Positions 1 to 7,440 of a DNA stretch of 64,000 nt are shown piece after piece (within the stretch, counting starts at the first letter, position 1; every line of letters begins with the position of its first letter). Origin of the DNA: Natrinema hispanicum (GTDB taxonomy: Archaea > Halobacteriota > Halobacteria > Halobacteriales > Natrialbaceae); contig NZ_SHMP01000011.1 of NCBI RefSeq assembly GCF_004217335.1, positions 1 to 64,000 on the forward strand. The letters run 5' to 3'. The position numbers were made by a program, and so were the translations under genes. Below the pieces are notes generated by a model. The model saw only the letters and a program-made list of their open reading frames with translations, was not told where the DNA came from and did no database searches.

Positions 1-1095
1 TTCGTCAAATGCCCGGAGGAGGATTGTCCGTGCATGTGACGCCTGGATATCGTTTAAGTTCCTGATTCGGCGATTGATCTTCTTTTGAGGCCGCGAGCTA
101 AACTCATCGATGTTTGCGTCGGTTAATCCAACATAGAGATCGGCGTGGTCTACCATCCCGTCAACGTAGTCGACGAGGGTGACGCCTTCGGTGGGAAGCC
201 GTTCCTCTATGATATTACGGAACGTTTCATACAGCTGTCTAGAGGTAACACTTCCATTGATATCCGGCACTGGTCGAGACATGATATAGTGCCGGAAGAA
301 TCGATCCGGTTCGCTGATCTCGTGAACGACCTTTTCGAGGACCTTTTCCCACTGGTCGCGGATCTGCTCATACTCTTCGCTCTCGTCACCACCGGGATAC
401 TTCTCGGAGGCGACCTGGAGCAGTGCGTTCTTCATCAGATCGACTGCGGACAGTTCCAGTCCTCTGTTATTCAGTGTCTCGAACAACCGGAACGCAGAAC
501 CGGCACTATCACATTCGACAACGACGAGCGTCATCGAACCGAGGAGGTGTTTTCGGAGTTGATCAACCTCGGATTTCTCGAGGCCCTCTATCTTGTCAGC
601 GAAAAAGTCGTAGGCTTTCCGAAGTTGTTCTTCTTCCGGAACGTTCATCGGATCTCCATCGAGAATCTCCTGATACCGATCGTTGTCGAACCGACTGAGT
701 TCTAGTTTCGGATACTCGTTGATGTCGAAATCTGCTTCATGGAGATAGGTCTCTCGGATTTGCTCAGCAATCGGTTCCCCTATGTCTTCATAATACTGTT
801 GCATCGCCCGGAGCAGAAGGGAGATCGTTGTGAGCCGTTGCTGACCATCTACAACCTCCATCTCGTCTAGTTCATCAATCGATTTTCTATACTGGATTAC
901 GACGATCGAACCGAGAAAGTGCGTATCTTCATCGCTAATATTGTTCAGATCGTTCCAAAATTCCGTCCATTGTGCCTCTTTCCATGAGTAGAGGCGCTGG
1001 TAATCTGGAACAGTAAACCGGTAACTCTTTTTTAGGATATGTTGAATATCGGCCTCAGAGGCAGATATCTCGAGATTGCTCCCCATATTCGTCAT
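1..1095 (-). CDS. DUF262 family protein, C-terminus beyond window edge
   Basis: The frame is open from an ATG at 1095 (alternative ATG at 1086) to the window edge, so the C-terminus is missing. It reads MTNMGSNLEISASEADIQHI and carries the DUF262 signature DGQQRLTT near residues 82-89, with YQRLYSW upstream of it. DUF262 is a ParB-like nuclease/NTPase-type domain found in GmrSD-like modification-dependent restriction systems and many uncharacterised defence proteins; a C-terminal HNH (DUF1524) part would normally follow and cannot be seen here. A defence role is an inference from the family. No partner gene is visible on the upstream side; the next gene starts about 270 bases away. Confidence 0.85.
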   Translation of the reverse strand, partial: MTNMGSNLEISASEADIQHILKKSYRFTVPDYQRLYSWKEAQWTEFWNDLNNISDEDTHFLGSIVVIQYRKSIDELDEMEVVDGQQRLTTISLLLRAMQQYYEDIGEPIAEQIRETYLHEADFDINEYPKLELSRFDNDRYQEILDGDPMNVPEEEQLRKAYDFFADKIEGLEKSEVDQLRKHLLGSMTLVVVECDSAGSAFRLFETLNNRGLELSAVDLMKNALLQVASEKYPGGDESEEYEQIRDQWEKVLEKVVHEISEPDRFFRHYIMSRPVPDINGSVTSRQLYETFRNIIEERLPTEGVTLVDYVDGMVDHADLYVGLTDANIDEFSSRPQKKINRRIRNLNDIQASHARTILLRAFDE

Positions 1096-1162
1096 AGAGA
1101 TTTAACTCAGTCGTGTTAATAGATTCGAACTTGAGATAGAACAATGATGAAAAATGTTGCTG

Positions 1163-1338
1163 ACTAAATCTCGGCAGACATCTTCGAGCGTGACCTCGAG
1201 GAACATGGCGACTTATTCACTGGCTACGTCGCTGCGATAGCGACTGCCGTCGACGAGCACATCGTATCGAACCACGATTTGGTCGAACGTATCGACGAAC
1301 TCTATCAGGAAACGCTCGAGGAAGATCTGAAAGGGTGA
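1163..1338 (+). pseudogene. C-terminal fragment of an unidentified haloarchaeal gene
   Basis: A 58-codon open stretch ending in TGA reads ADIFERDLEEHGDLFTGY and continues with a helical acidic tail ending LYQETLEEDLKG. It has haloarchaeal codon use and composition but no start codon or upstream domain, and it is preceded by stops. It looks like the surviving 3' end of a deleted gene. A similar short stretch (IYQETLNRS) can be read near 52.53 kb, which may be another scrap of the same family. The parent family was not recognised. Confidence 0.35.
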
Positions 1339-1365
1339 GCTTCTACTCGATTGCGAACTGAGTCG

Positions 1366-2532
1366 TTAACTCATCACCTCTTGGAATCGCTCGCGAAGCG
1401 CTTCCTCGCGCTCTTCGAACTGGTTGACTTTTTCCTGTATGTCAGAGCTGACGCGTTCGATGCTAGCGAGGGCTCGCTCGCCGGCGAGTGACGCCTGCGA
1501 TCCGTCGTCACCGTCCCCCTCCAACTGTTGTTCATACGCCTGTTCGACGCGCTTGATCGTCCCCTCGGGGTTGAACAGGATGTCATTTGCGAGACGGACG
1601 TACTGATCGAGTGATGTCCCCTCCTTGCCTTGGAAGAAGTGGGTCAGGGCGTACGTCGCGCCGGAGTGCAGCGTCCACATGTCGATCTCGATGGGTGAGG
1701 CGGCGTTGGCCTCTGCATCGCTTGCGGCGCGTTCGGCCAGGTAGTCCGGGAAGCCGAGCAGGCTGTAGAACTCCGTCACGGTGAATGGGAGCTCAGAGAA
1801 ATCGAGATCGATCTCCTGAGCATCTCGGATAAACTCGAAGAGGTCGTCGGCGACGAGTTCGACCTGTGCGAGAATCTCTTCCCACCACGTTCGGAAGTTC
1901 TGGATGTCGCCGATGTGCTTGATGACCTCCTTGTCGGTGAGTGAGCGCATCGAGTTCGAGCAGTGGCCATCCTGGGCGAATCCCTCCACGTAGACGGCGT
2001 GTTCGCCGAAGAAGTCGTAGCCGGAGGTCACACCCATCGTGATCGGATCCACCCGCCCGGGCAACCGGACCTCAAGGCCATCGAACATGATGTCCATGTG
2101 GACCTCGCCACCGCCCCGGTAGCGTCGGATCTCGCCGAACATCACATCACCCAGCGGCGTCCCGTCGATGGTCTCCTCGCGGAGGACCTCTTCCAACGGG
2201 CCGTAGACATCGACTGGATTGATGATCGCGTAACTGTCCGTGGGGATATGGAACAACGACTTTGCCTCCGCATCACCCTTTTCTGCTTGTAACCGCGACG
2301 GCTCGACGATTGCATTAAACCGCTCTGTCTCGACCCACTCGTCAGTGTAGGGATTCCGGTATGCGACTGCCGTATCGATTGCCTGTGGCAAATCTCGAAT
2401 GGCTTTACTGAAGCTGAGTGGGTCGGTGACGCCGTGTCGGTCGGCATACCACTTGGGAAGTTTTGCGTCGGTACGTCCATCAAGGCCTGCGAAGACCGTA
2501 GCTATCTCTGGGTCTTTCATCGTAGCATCCAC
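1366..2532 (-). CDS. DUF932-like plasmid protein
   Basis: A 388-residue acidic protein. The region NPYTDEWVETERFNAIVEP near residue 60, the IINPVDVYGPLEEVL segment and the later GHCSNSMRSLTDKEVIKH segment match the general layout of DUF932 / LGT-type plasmid and phage proteins, which have a central conserved domain with a 'CSNG'-like motif. No catalytic residues are known for that family and the function is unknown. The C-terminal 50 residues are predicted helical and charged. The start at 2532 is supported by the shared upstream hairpin element at 2533-2585. It is transcribed alone; the next minus-strand gene downstream is the DUF262 gene. The family assignment is moderate and is made from motif layout only. 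Confidence 0.65.
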   Translation of the reverse strand: MDATMKDPEIATVFAGLDGRTDAKLPKWYADRHGVTDPLSFSKAIRDLPQAIDTAVAYRNPYTDEWVETERFNAIVEPSRLQAEKGDAEAKSLFHIPTDSYAIINPVDVYGPLEEVLREETIDGTPLGDVMFGEIRRYRGGGEVHMDIMFDGLEVRLPGRVDPITMGVTSGYDFFGEHAVYVEGFAQDGHCSNSMRSLTDKEVIKHIGDIQNFRTWWEEILAQVELVADDLFEFIRDAQEIDLDFSELPFTVTEFYSLLGFPDYLAERAASDAEANAASPIEIDMWTLHSGATYALTHFFQGKEGTSLDQYVRLANDILFNPEGTIKRVEQAYEQQLEGDGDDGSQASLAGERALASIERVSSDIQEKVNQFEEREEALRERFQEVMS

Positions 2533-2585
2533 AGGCGCGTTGCGCTCTGAACCGCGCCTGCACCAATCGCTGGCGCAAAAAAAGA
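2533..2585 (-). promoter_or_regulatory. Shared leader hairpin (site 1)
   Basis: On the minus strand a T-run (TTTTTTT) is followed by the stem GCGCC/GGCGC (2572-2576 with 2554-2558) and a loop containing GATTGGTG. A third arm CGCGCC (2534-2539) can re-pair with GGCGCG of the second arm. It lies directly upstream of the ATG at 2532. It belongs to the 14-member set described in the findings. Confidence 0.6.
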
Positions 2586-2705
2586 CGCTTTACGACGGGG
2601 ATATTCTGCTTTGTTGACTAGCACCCTCTGAGAGTGAACTCTGCGGAACCGAGTTGAGAAGTCATGAACTGGTCTGTCTGCAGCAGTGTTCGGACTCGAT
2701 CGCCG

Positions 2706-3008
2706 CTATTTAGCGGGGCAATTGCCACTGTATTCAAAGAGGAGGTCAAAGGCAGGATGTTTGTACAACACTTCATCGCACCCACGACACCGGGTGAATA
2801 ACTGACGCTTGGCGTCCCAGTAATCGGTCCGCTCGATGACGGAGGTGCCTTGCCGGCCAAAATGCCCACCAGTAGTAGCAAAATGATCAAATTCACAACT
2901 CCCACAGACTGGGCAGGGATCACTGAGTCCATCCCAGTCATCTCGATCAACGCCTATAATTTCTTTCGTGGTTCCGTCTTCTCTTATCACTTGAATTGAA
3001 TCTTCCAT
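2706..3008 (-). CDS. Small zinc-finger protein
   Basis: A 100-residue protein with two cysteine pairs, CPVCGSC near residue 33 and CRGC near residue 74, which together form a plausible four-cysteine zinc site. Haloarchaeal plasmids carry many small zinc-ribbon proteins of unknown partner. The start ATG at 3008 sits 6 bases after the leader element of site 2 and the N-terminus (MEDSIQVIREDGTTKE) fits. No enzyme motif is visible. A DNA- or RNA-binding or protein-scaffolding role is only an inference from the zinc site. Confidence 0.7.
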   Translation of the reverse strand: MEDSIQVIREDGTTKEIIGVDRDDWDGLSDPCPVCGSCEFDHFATTGGHFGRQGTSVIERTDYWDAKRQLFTRCRGCDEVLYKHPAFDLLFEYSGNCPAK

Positions 3009-3010
3009 TT

Positions 3011-3045
3011 AGAATCGCCTCCACCCCTATGGGCGATAGAAAATC
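3011..3045 (-). promoter_or_regulatory. Shared leader hairpin (site 2)
   Basis: Minus strand: TTTT box, then stem TCGCC/GGCGA (3032-3036 with 3015-3019) with loop CATAGGGGTGGA, ending a few bases before the ATG at 3008. This is one of the cleanest members of the set. The T-rich box lies about 35 bases upstream of the ATG. Confidence 0.6.
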
Positions 3046-3068
3046 GCATCACATCGCTCACTGACCCA

Positions 3069-3230
3069 ATGAACGAGGACACCTGTAGCCACTTCACAGG
3101 TTGTGGTGGATTGTCTCTCGAAGGAAAACCAGTTGATGAGAAACCGTATGTGATTCTCGGGCGGTCACTTCAATCAGACGGGGAATCAGTCTGTACCTGC
3201 GAGAGAAACAGATTTGACGGGTACTGTTAA
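3069..3230 (+). CDS. 53-residue cysteine-rich small protein
   Basis: ATG at 3069 to TAA at 3228-3230, giving 53 residues beginning MNEDTCSHFTGCGG and ending CERNRFDGYC. It has five cysteines (C6, C12, C42, C44, C53), an arrangement that could hold zinc. It is divergent from the zinc-finger gene at 3008, with 60 bases between the two starts, and it precedes the 90-residue gene at 3266 on the same strand by 35 bases. The family was not recognised. Support comes from composition, the cysteine pattern and the clean start and stop; no homologue is known to me. Confidence 0.45.
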   Translation: MNEDTCSHFTGCGGLSLEGKPVDEKPYVILGRSLQSDGESVCTCERNRFDGYC

Positions 3231-3265
3231 GCGGATGACTGTCGAACCAACCATACAGAATTGCA

Positions 3266-3538
3266 ATGGCTCGCGTTACAGATCCACGGCCACCACTTCC
3301 GGAGTGGATTCTCGAGTGCTACGACCGGCTGTGTACGCAGGCATGTCGGTCAGACCATGGAGAAGGCAGTGTGCCATTGATCGACTACGACGACGCCACC
3401 AATATGCTGATCGCCGATGCAGAGTTAGCACTCGAGCAACGGGACGTCGAGCACGCACTTACGCGCCTCCTCGAACGAGGCTACTTCTACGAAGTCGAAG
3501 ACGAACTTCGGGTCACATCCCCGGAAGAGCAGTGTTAA
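3266..3538 (+). CDS. Conserved-type haloarchaeal hypothetical protein
   Basis: A 90-residue acidic protein (MARVTDPRPPLPEWILE start). The C-terminal half (ALEQRDVEHALTRLLERGYF, then VEDELRVTS) resembles a winged-helix-like helix-turn-helix followed by a beta wing, a common design in haloarchaeal plasmid proteins, but no family could be named. It ends 124 bases before the convergent stop of the GHKL ATPase gene. The preceding 53-residue gene is on the same strand and may be co-transcribed. Confidence 0.55.
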   Translation: MARVTDPRPPLPEWILECYDRLCTQACRSDHGEGSVPLIDYDDATNMLIADAELALEQRDVEHALTRLLERGYFYEVEDELRVTSPEEQC

Positions 3539-3661
3539 CGACTCTTCGAAGAGCTATCCTGTATATCGATACTGATCTCGAGCCACTGCAGTCTCTTCAA
3601 ATCGACCCTCCATCTCACCGCTCCATTACCGGAATTGTCCAGAAGAGATGGCTACGTTCTG

Positions 3662-5371
3662 CTAGAGCCTCTCCCCCAGATACTCTTTGAACACCGATTC
3701 GAATCCCTCGTCGACGACCTGCTGGACAAGCTTCGCGAACGAACTTCGATTATCCGGATCCTCCACGAGCGACCGAAATGTACTCTCGAAGTGATGCCCG
3801 TGCGAGGGACGATCCTGACTTGAGGTTTCGTGAGCGGCTTCGTGTAACACCACGAGATACAGGTCGTGCATCCAGACCGCACGTTGGCGGCTCGTCACGG
3901 TCGAGTCGGTGATCACGATGTACGTCCTGCCGTCGGTCCAGGCATCGGCACTCGCCTCGCCGTAGTACACGTCTCGCTCGATTCCAAGTTCTCGTGCGAG
4001 CACTCGAGCGAAGCGGAGATACCGCCGCTGATCAGCGTTCAACTGAGACTCATCCTCAATGCGATGATAGCCAGTCCAGACGCCCTCTGACTCTGCTTGC
4101 TCGCCAACATCGAACGTCTCTGGCACCGTTATCGATGTGTCTTCGTCAGTGGCGAGGTCGCGAAGCCGCTGCGTCGCTGCATCGCTCGTATTGAGGACGA
4201 CGTAGCCACGCTCGACAAGTTTGTCCGCGCCTTTCTGGGCTCCGTCAGCCCATCCAATCTTTGGGGCTGCCTGGATCTCCTCGAGGCTGATACGGGACTC
4301 CGTTGCTAGCTGGAACAGCTTGCGATCGATCCACTGCACGTCCGATGCATCATCGCCGTCGGACGCCATCGCCTCGATCATCACTTCCCGACTCTCGGCA
4401 GTCAGCCGGTCGTCCGAGACGTCCGCGTACAGGTCGTCACGTGCCTGCTCGAGTGCGTTGTCGATCCGCTGCCAGCGCTCACAGCCCGACTGGATGTCGT
4501 TGCGCGCAAAGTTCAGCGTTAAGTTCCCTTTCGAGACGACGATTCCGCCGACTCCGTACTCCCGTTTCGTCGTCACGTACAGACCGTTGCTGTAGATATC
4601 GAGCCCCTCGTGGGGTGTGTACTCGAGTGCGAGGATCCCATCCTCGGTTTCGCGCGTGAGCGACGGATGTGGTGAGTCCGCCACTGCCTCGAGTGGATCG
4701 CCCTTGTCGACCGGTTCGCCATTGATCACGACCGAGACGCCGGTTCGGGATTGCACGTACGCGAAGCGCTTGCGAAGATCGCGAACGTAGCGCCGCCAGC
4801 GGTAGCTGTCCGGATCGGGCACTTCATCTTCGTAGTGATCGATCTCGACGAGCATCCCCTCGAGATGATGCTCAGCGTCCACGAGCTGGCCGTCGCGACT
4901 GCTGACGTCTGCCCACGGCCCAGAGTCGCGTCGATCCCGGTAGTCGAAACACAGCGCGGTGTCGTGACTCCAGATACGAACGGCACCCTTCGCAATGATC
5001 GCACCCTTACCGATACCCCACTCTCCGATCGTCTCGTCATCAGCTCGTTGCTTGCTTCCTGCACCAAGCACCGACAGGTTGCGTCGCCCTTCGGTCGACT
5101 CAAGGTCAACACCAGCGCCGTCATCGAAGATGAGCGATCGTTCAGGCGAGATACTGACCAGCACACGGGATGACCCAGGACTGTCGATGCCGTTTTGGAC
5201 TGCTTCACGGATCGCGTCTGTGAGATCCGCCATCTGATCCTCGATGAGGTACGTTGCGACCCGCTCGTCAGTGGTCATCGTTACGGTCTCGTCTGTCGAT
5301 GGCTGGTTGGCCGGCCTCGAGTCAGTTGCCTCGCTCGTGGCGAATTCCGAAAGCGTCGGATGGTCTGTCAT
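3662..5371 (-). CDS. GHKL (HSP90-like) ATPase fused to a zincin-like domain
   Basis: 569 residues from the preferred ATG at 5371 (MTDHPTLSEF); an in-frame start at 5416 is possible but lies upstream of the shared leader element. The N-terminal half has the Bergerat ATP-binding motifs: AIREAVQNGIDS (N box), FDDGAGVD (G1) and GEWGIGKGA (G2). The C-terminal part has LHEAAH about 30 residues before the end of a region also containing GHHFE, a metal-binding layout like zinc metallopeptidases (HExxH plus a downstream histidine/acid). Known GHKL proteins are chaperones, gyrases, MutL and MORC-like defence ATPases. The combination with a zincin suggests an ATP-gated protease, which is inference. It is transcribed alone and convergent with the 3266 gene. 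Confidence 0.8.
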   Translation of the reverse strand: MTDHPTLSEFATSEATDSRPANQPSTDETVTMTTDERVATYLIEDQMADLTDAIREAVQNGIDSPGSSRVLVSISPERSLIFDDGAGVDLESTEGRRNLSVLGAGSKQRADDETIGEWGIGKGAIIAKGAVRIWSHDTALCFDYRDRRDSGPWADVSSRDGQLVDAEHHLEGMLVEIDHYEDEVPDPDSYRWRRYVRDLRKRFAYVQSRTGVSVVINGEPVDKGDPLEAVADSPHPSLTRETEDGILALEYTPHEGLDIYSNGLYVTTKREYGVGGIVVSKGNLTLNFARNDIQSGCERWQRIDNALEQARDDLYADVSDDRLTAESREVMIEAMASDGDDASDVQWIDRKLFQLATESRISLEEIQAAPKIGWADGAQKGADKLVERGYVVLNTSDAATQRLRDLATDEDTSITVPETFDVGEQAESEGVWTGYHRIEDESQLNADQRRYLRFARVLARELGIERDVYYGEASADAWTDGRTYIVITDSTVTSRQRAVWMHDLYLVVLHEAAHETSSQDRPSHGHHFESTFRSLVEDPDNRSSFAKLVQQVVDEGFESVFKEYLGERL

Positions 5372-5400
5372 GGTGTCCACCCATCTGGCACCACAGAAAC
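5371..5400 (-). promoter_or_regulatory. Shared leader hairpin (site 3)
   Basis: Minus strand: TTTCTG, then stem GGTG/CACC (5389-5392 with 5372-5375) with loop CCAGATGGGTGGA, abutting the ATG at 5371. The stem is shorter than in the other sites but the loop core matches them, and the position supports the 5371 start. Confidence 0.5.
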
Positions 5401-5536
5401 CGAACCGTGCGGTCACTTGGCAGCCAGAATGAGTTCCGGTTCGACCTGACGTAGTCTCCCGGTGCTCTCGAGGAACGAGTCGAACTGTCGAAGCGAAACG
5501 ACCTATAGCGTCTACTTCGAAGAAGTCCTACAGACA

Positions 5537-5764
5537 GTGAGCAGCGCAAAACAACGGCTCGAGGACTTGCCACCGAGTGCGAAGTTGGTCCACAAGACGC
5601 TGGAATACGAGGGCGAGTGCACACAGAAAGAACTGGTCACGAAAACCAGACTTTCATCTCGGACTGTTCGATATGCGATCTCTCGGCTTGAGGAGAAGGA
5701 GTTAGTTGAGCAACGAGTGTCCTTTCGAGACGCCCGTCAGAAGCTCTATTCGCTTGCGAAGTAG
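5537..5764 (+). CDS. MarR-like winged-helix regulator
   Basis: 75 residues from a GTG at 5537 (VSSAKQRLEDLPPSAK); the frame is open further up to 5462, but known haloarchaeal homologues begin at this point. The sequence LTQKELVTKTRL-type helix-turn-helix followed by SSRTVRYAISRLEEKELV is the typical recognition helix and wing of small haloarchaeal MarR-like proteins, which act as chromatin-style or local transcription regulators. It is divergent from the GHKL ATPase gene (166 bases between starts) and could regulate it. No ligand site is visible. Confidence 0.75.
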   Translation: MSSAKQRLEDLPPSAKLVHKTLEYEGECTQKELVTKTRLSSRTVRYAISRLEEKELVEQRVSFRDARQKLYSLAK

Positions 5765-5821
5765 CCATAGTCCACGTGAACTTTTGGGAATCCTCTGATA
5801 CCCTTGTCTTGGTAGCCTGTT

Positions 5822-6031
5822 CTACGAAGTCTTGAGCACGGCCACATCAGATGATGTCACCACCACACGGAACTCACTAACCGAGAATCGAATCTCGAGA
5901 TCAGTCTGTGGGCCCGTCGAGTCTACAAGCCACTCAAGGGCTTCGACGTCGGTCACCCGATGGAGTTGATGCTCGTTTCGTTGGGGTCCTGTTTTTCGAG
6001 CGCATCAATGATCTCGAGCAAAAGCGGTCGA
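5822..6031 (-). pseudogene. HalOD1-like gene with a frameshift and no start
   Basis: Immediately downstream of the ArdC-like gene the minus strand reads RPLLLEIIDALEKQDPNE in one frame and EHQLHRVTDVEALEWLVDS, ending SSDVAVLKTS, in another. Joined, they match the layout of HalOD1 output-domain proteins (helix, short linker with DxxAL, then beta strands such as LEIRFSVSEFRVVV). One base change in length near 5975 separates the two parts, and no ATG is present in the first frame. It is either a decayed gene or a sequencing indel. The intact relative is at 50282. Confidence 0.45.
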
Positions 6032-6967
6032 TCACTTATTGTCAGTTACCTCATCGACGATGTCGATTAGCTCTTGGGCAGTCGAACTGATTCGCTCAAG
6101 CCGATCGAGGATCGTTTCGGGCTCGTCACCGTGCCACGCGGCAAGGTAAAACGCTGAGCCGCTCGTATCCAACCCGAAGTACCGCCCAACGATGTAGCCG
6201 ACCGCTTCGGCCTCGAGTTCACGTTTCGATCGCTCAGCCTCGTCGTCGATGCCACTGTGTAACAGCGCGTGGGCGTACTCGTGAACGAGCGTGACGGCGA
6301 GGTCAGCGACGTTCTCGCGATCACGGACGGTGACGCGTGGCTGCTCTTGAGGGCGGTACTCACAGACGCCCTTGGCACTCCCGTGCGACCAGTCCTGGGG
6401 TGGCACGATCTCTACGTCTGCTTCGAGTGGGTCTGCTGCTTCGAGGAGTGCGGAAACCAACTTGTCAGCGTCACCTCTCGCTTCAGTCTCGGGGTCGGGC
6501 AGTGGCTCGCCGTCAGTCTGTGAGATATCGAAGACAGGCGCTGGTCGAAAGCCCACGAGTCCTTTCTCCCAACTGTCCGGCGGTGTCTCGTTGTACTCAC
6601 AGTCACTGCGCTCGTGGTACGATGGCGAGTTCCCACAGTCGGGACATTGCTTCGCGATGATGGGTGCCCAGATCCAGATCGCTGTCTCCCCTTCTTTGAC
6701 GTGTCGATCAAACTCGTTTTGCCATGTTCGGTAGCCGGCAACGCGTGTTGCCTGCGGACACTGGAGTTTGATCAACAGCGTATTTCGGTGCGAGTAGTCG
6801 TGGAACCGACTCTGAACATCCAACCACTCTGTGAACTGGTCGCTCGAGACGGCGTCATTGACCTCGTCGACGAGGTCCTGGACCCACGCCTCGATCGTAC
6901 TGTGCATCTCATCGTGCCGGGTGTCCGAATCATCGAACGTTTCCCGGGAGCTGCTGCTCGTAGCCAT
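6032..6967 (-). CDS. ArdC-like antirestriction protein (zincin)
   Basis: 311 residues. The N-terminal 110 residues match the ArdC N-terminal single-strand-DNA-binding domain (QSRFHDYSHRNTLLI, then ATRVAGYRTWQNEF and KGETAIWIWAP). An inserted zinc knuckle (CPDCG with a later cysteine) follows. The C-terminal part is an ImmA/IrrE-type metallopeptidase with HEYAH near residues 229-233 and a downstream acidic helix (EAEAVGYIVG). ArdC proteins on conjugative plasmids protect incoming DNA from restriction. The start at 6967 is preceded by leader site 4 with a roughly 50-base untranslated stretch. Its presence fits an element that enters cells as single-stranded DNA. Confidence 0.85.
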   Translation of the reverse strand: MATSSSSRETFDDSDTRHDEMHSTIEAWVQDLVDEVNDAVSSDQFTEWLDVQSRFHDYSHRNTLLIKLQCPQATRVAGYRTWQNEFDRHVKEGETAIWIWAPIIAKQCPDCGNSPSYHERSDCEYNETPPDSWEKGLVGFRPAPVFDISQTDGEPLPDPETEARGDADKLVSALLEAADPLEADVEIVPPQDWSHGSAKGVCEYRPQEQPRVTVRDRENVADLAVTLVHEYAHALLHSGIDDEAERSKRELEAEAVGYIVGRYFGLDTSGSAFYLAAWHGDEPETILDRLERISSTAQELIDIVDEVTDNK

Positions 6968-7018
6968 GTTCGATCACTGCTTCCCGAGTCGGATCGAATC
7001 GAATCGAACTGAACTCGA

Positions 7019-7052
7019 GAAGACCTCCACCCCTCAGTGGGTCTCAAAAAGA
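7019..7052 (-). promoter_or_regulatory. Shared leader hairpin (site 4)
   Basis: Minus strand: TTTTT, then stem AGACC/GGTCT (7040-7044 with 7021-7025) with loop CACTGAGGGGTGGA. It is upstream of the ArdC-like gene; here the distance to the ATG is about 50 bases, longer than at most sites. Confidence 0.6.
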
Positions 7053-7079
7053 CGCCGGACTCGAGCAGTTGGAGAGTCG

Positions 7080-7283
7080 TCAGTCAGCGGACGCCGGGGT
7101 TTCCACTTTGATCGGCGCGTCGTCTGGCGTTCCGCTCTTGTTCAAGAGCGATGCTGGATATGCATCGTACGCTGGCCCGGTTAGCAATGGCTTGACTTCT
7201 GCAAGGGTTGCGGGTGTTCCGTATGGACTGCTATCCGCTGTACTATTCCAGGCATGGATCCAGAGATACGTCTGCTGAGACAA
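7080..7283 (-). CDS. Possible 67-residue acidic protein
   Basis: An open frame with a TTG start gives 67 residues (beginning MSQQTYLWIHAWNSTAD, ending IKVETPASAD). The composition is acidic as expected for a halophile, while the opposite frame is not. There is no recognised domain and no good start codon, so support is weak. It would sit upstream of the ArdC-like gene on the same strand and divergent from the 7441 gene. Confidence 0.3.
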   Translation of the reverse strand: MSQQTYLWIHAWNSTADSSPYGTPATLAEVKPLLTGPAYDAYPASLLNKSGTPDDAPIKVETPASAD

Positions 7284-7440
7284 TGTTCGGGAGTCTGTTG
7301 CAACGGGGACCTCTGTTCAGTTGACGCTGTCACAGGTTTTTATCCGGGAGGCGGCACTCCCTTCTCGGTTTACATGCCGGAACGACAAACTCCCTACTCA
7401 GTAGTCTCTATGCCGTTGCTTGCAAGGGGGGTGAGCGCGG

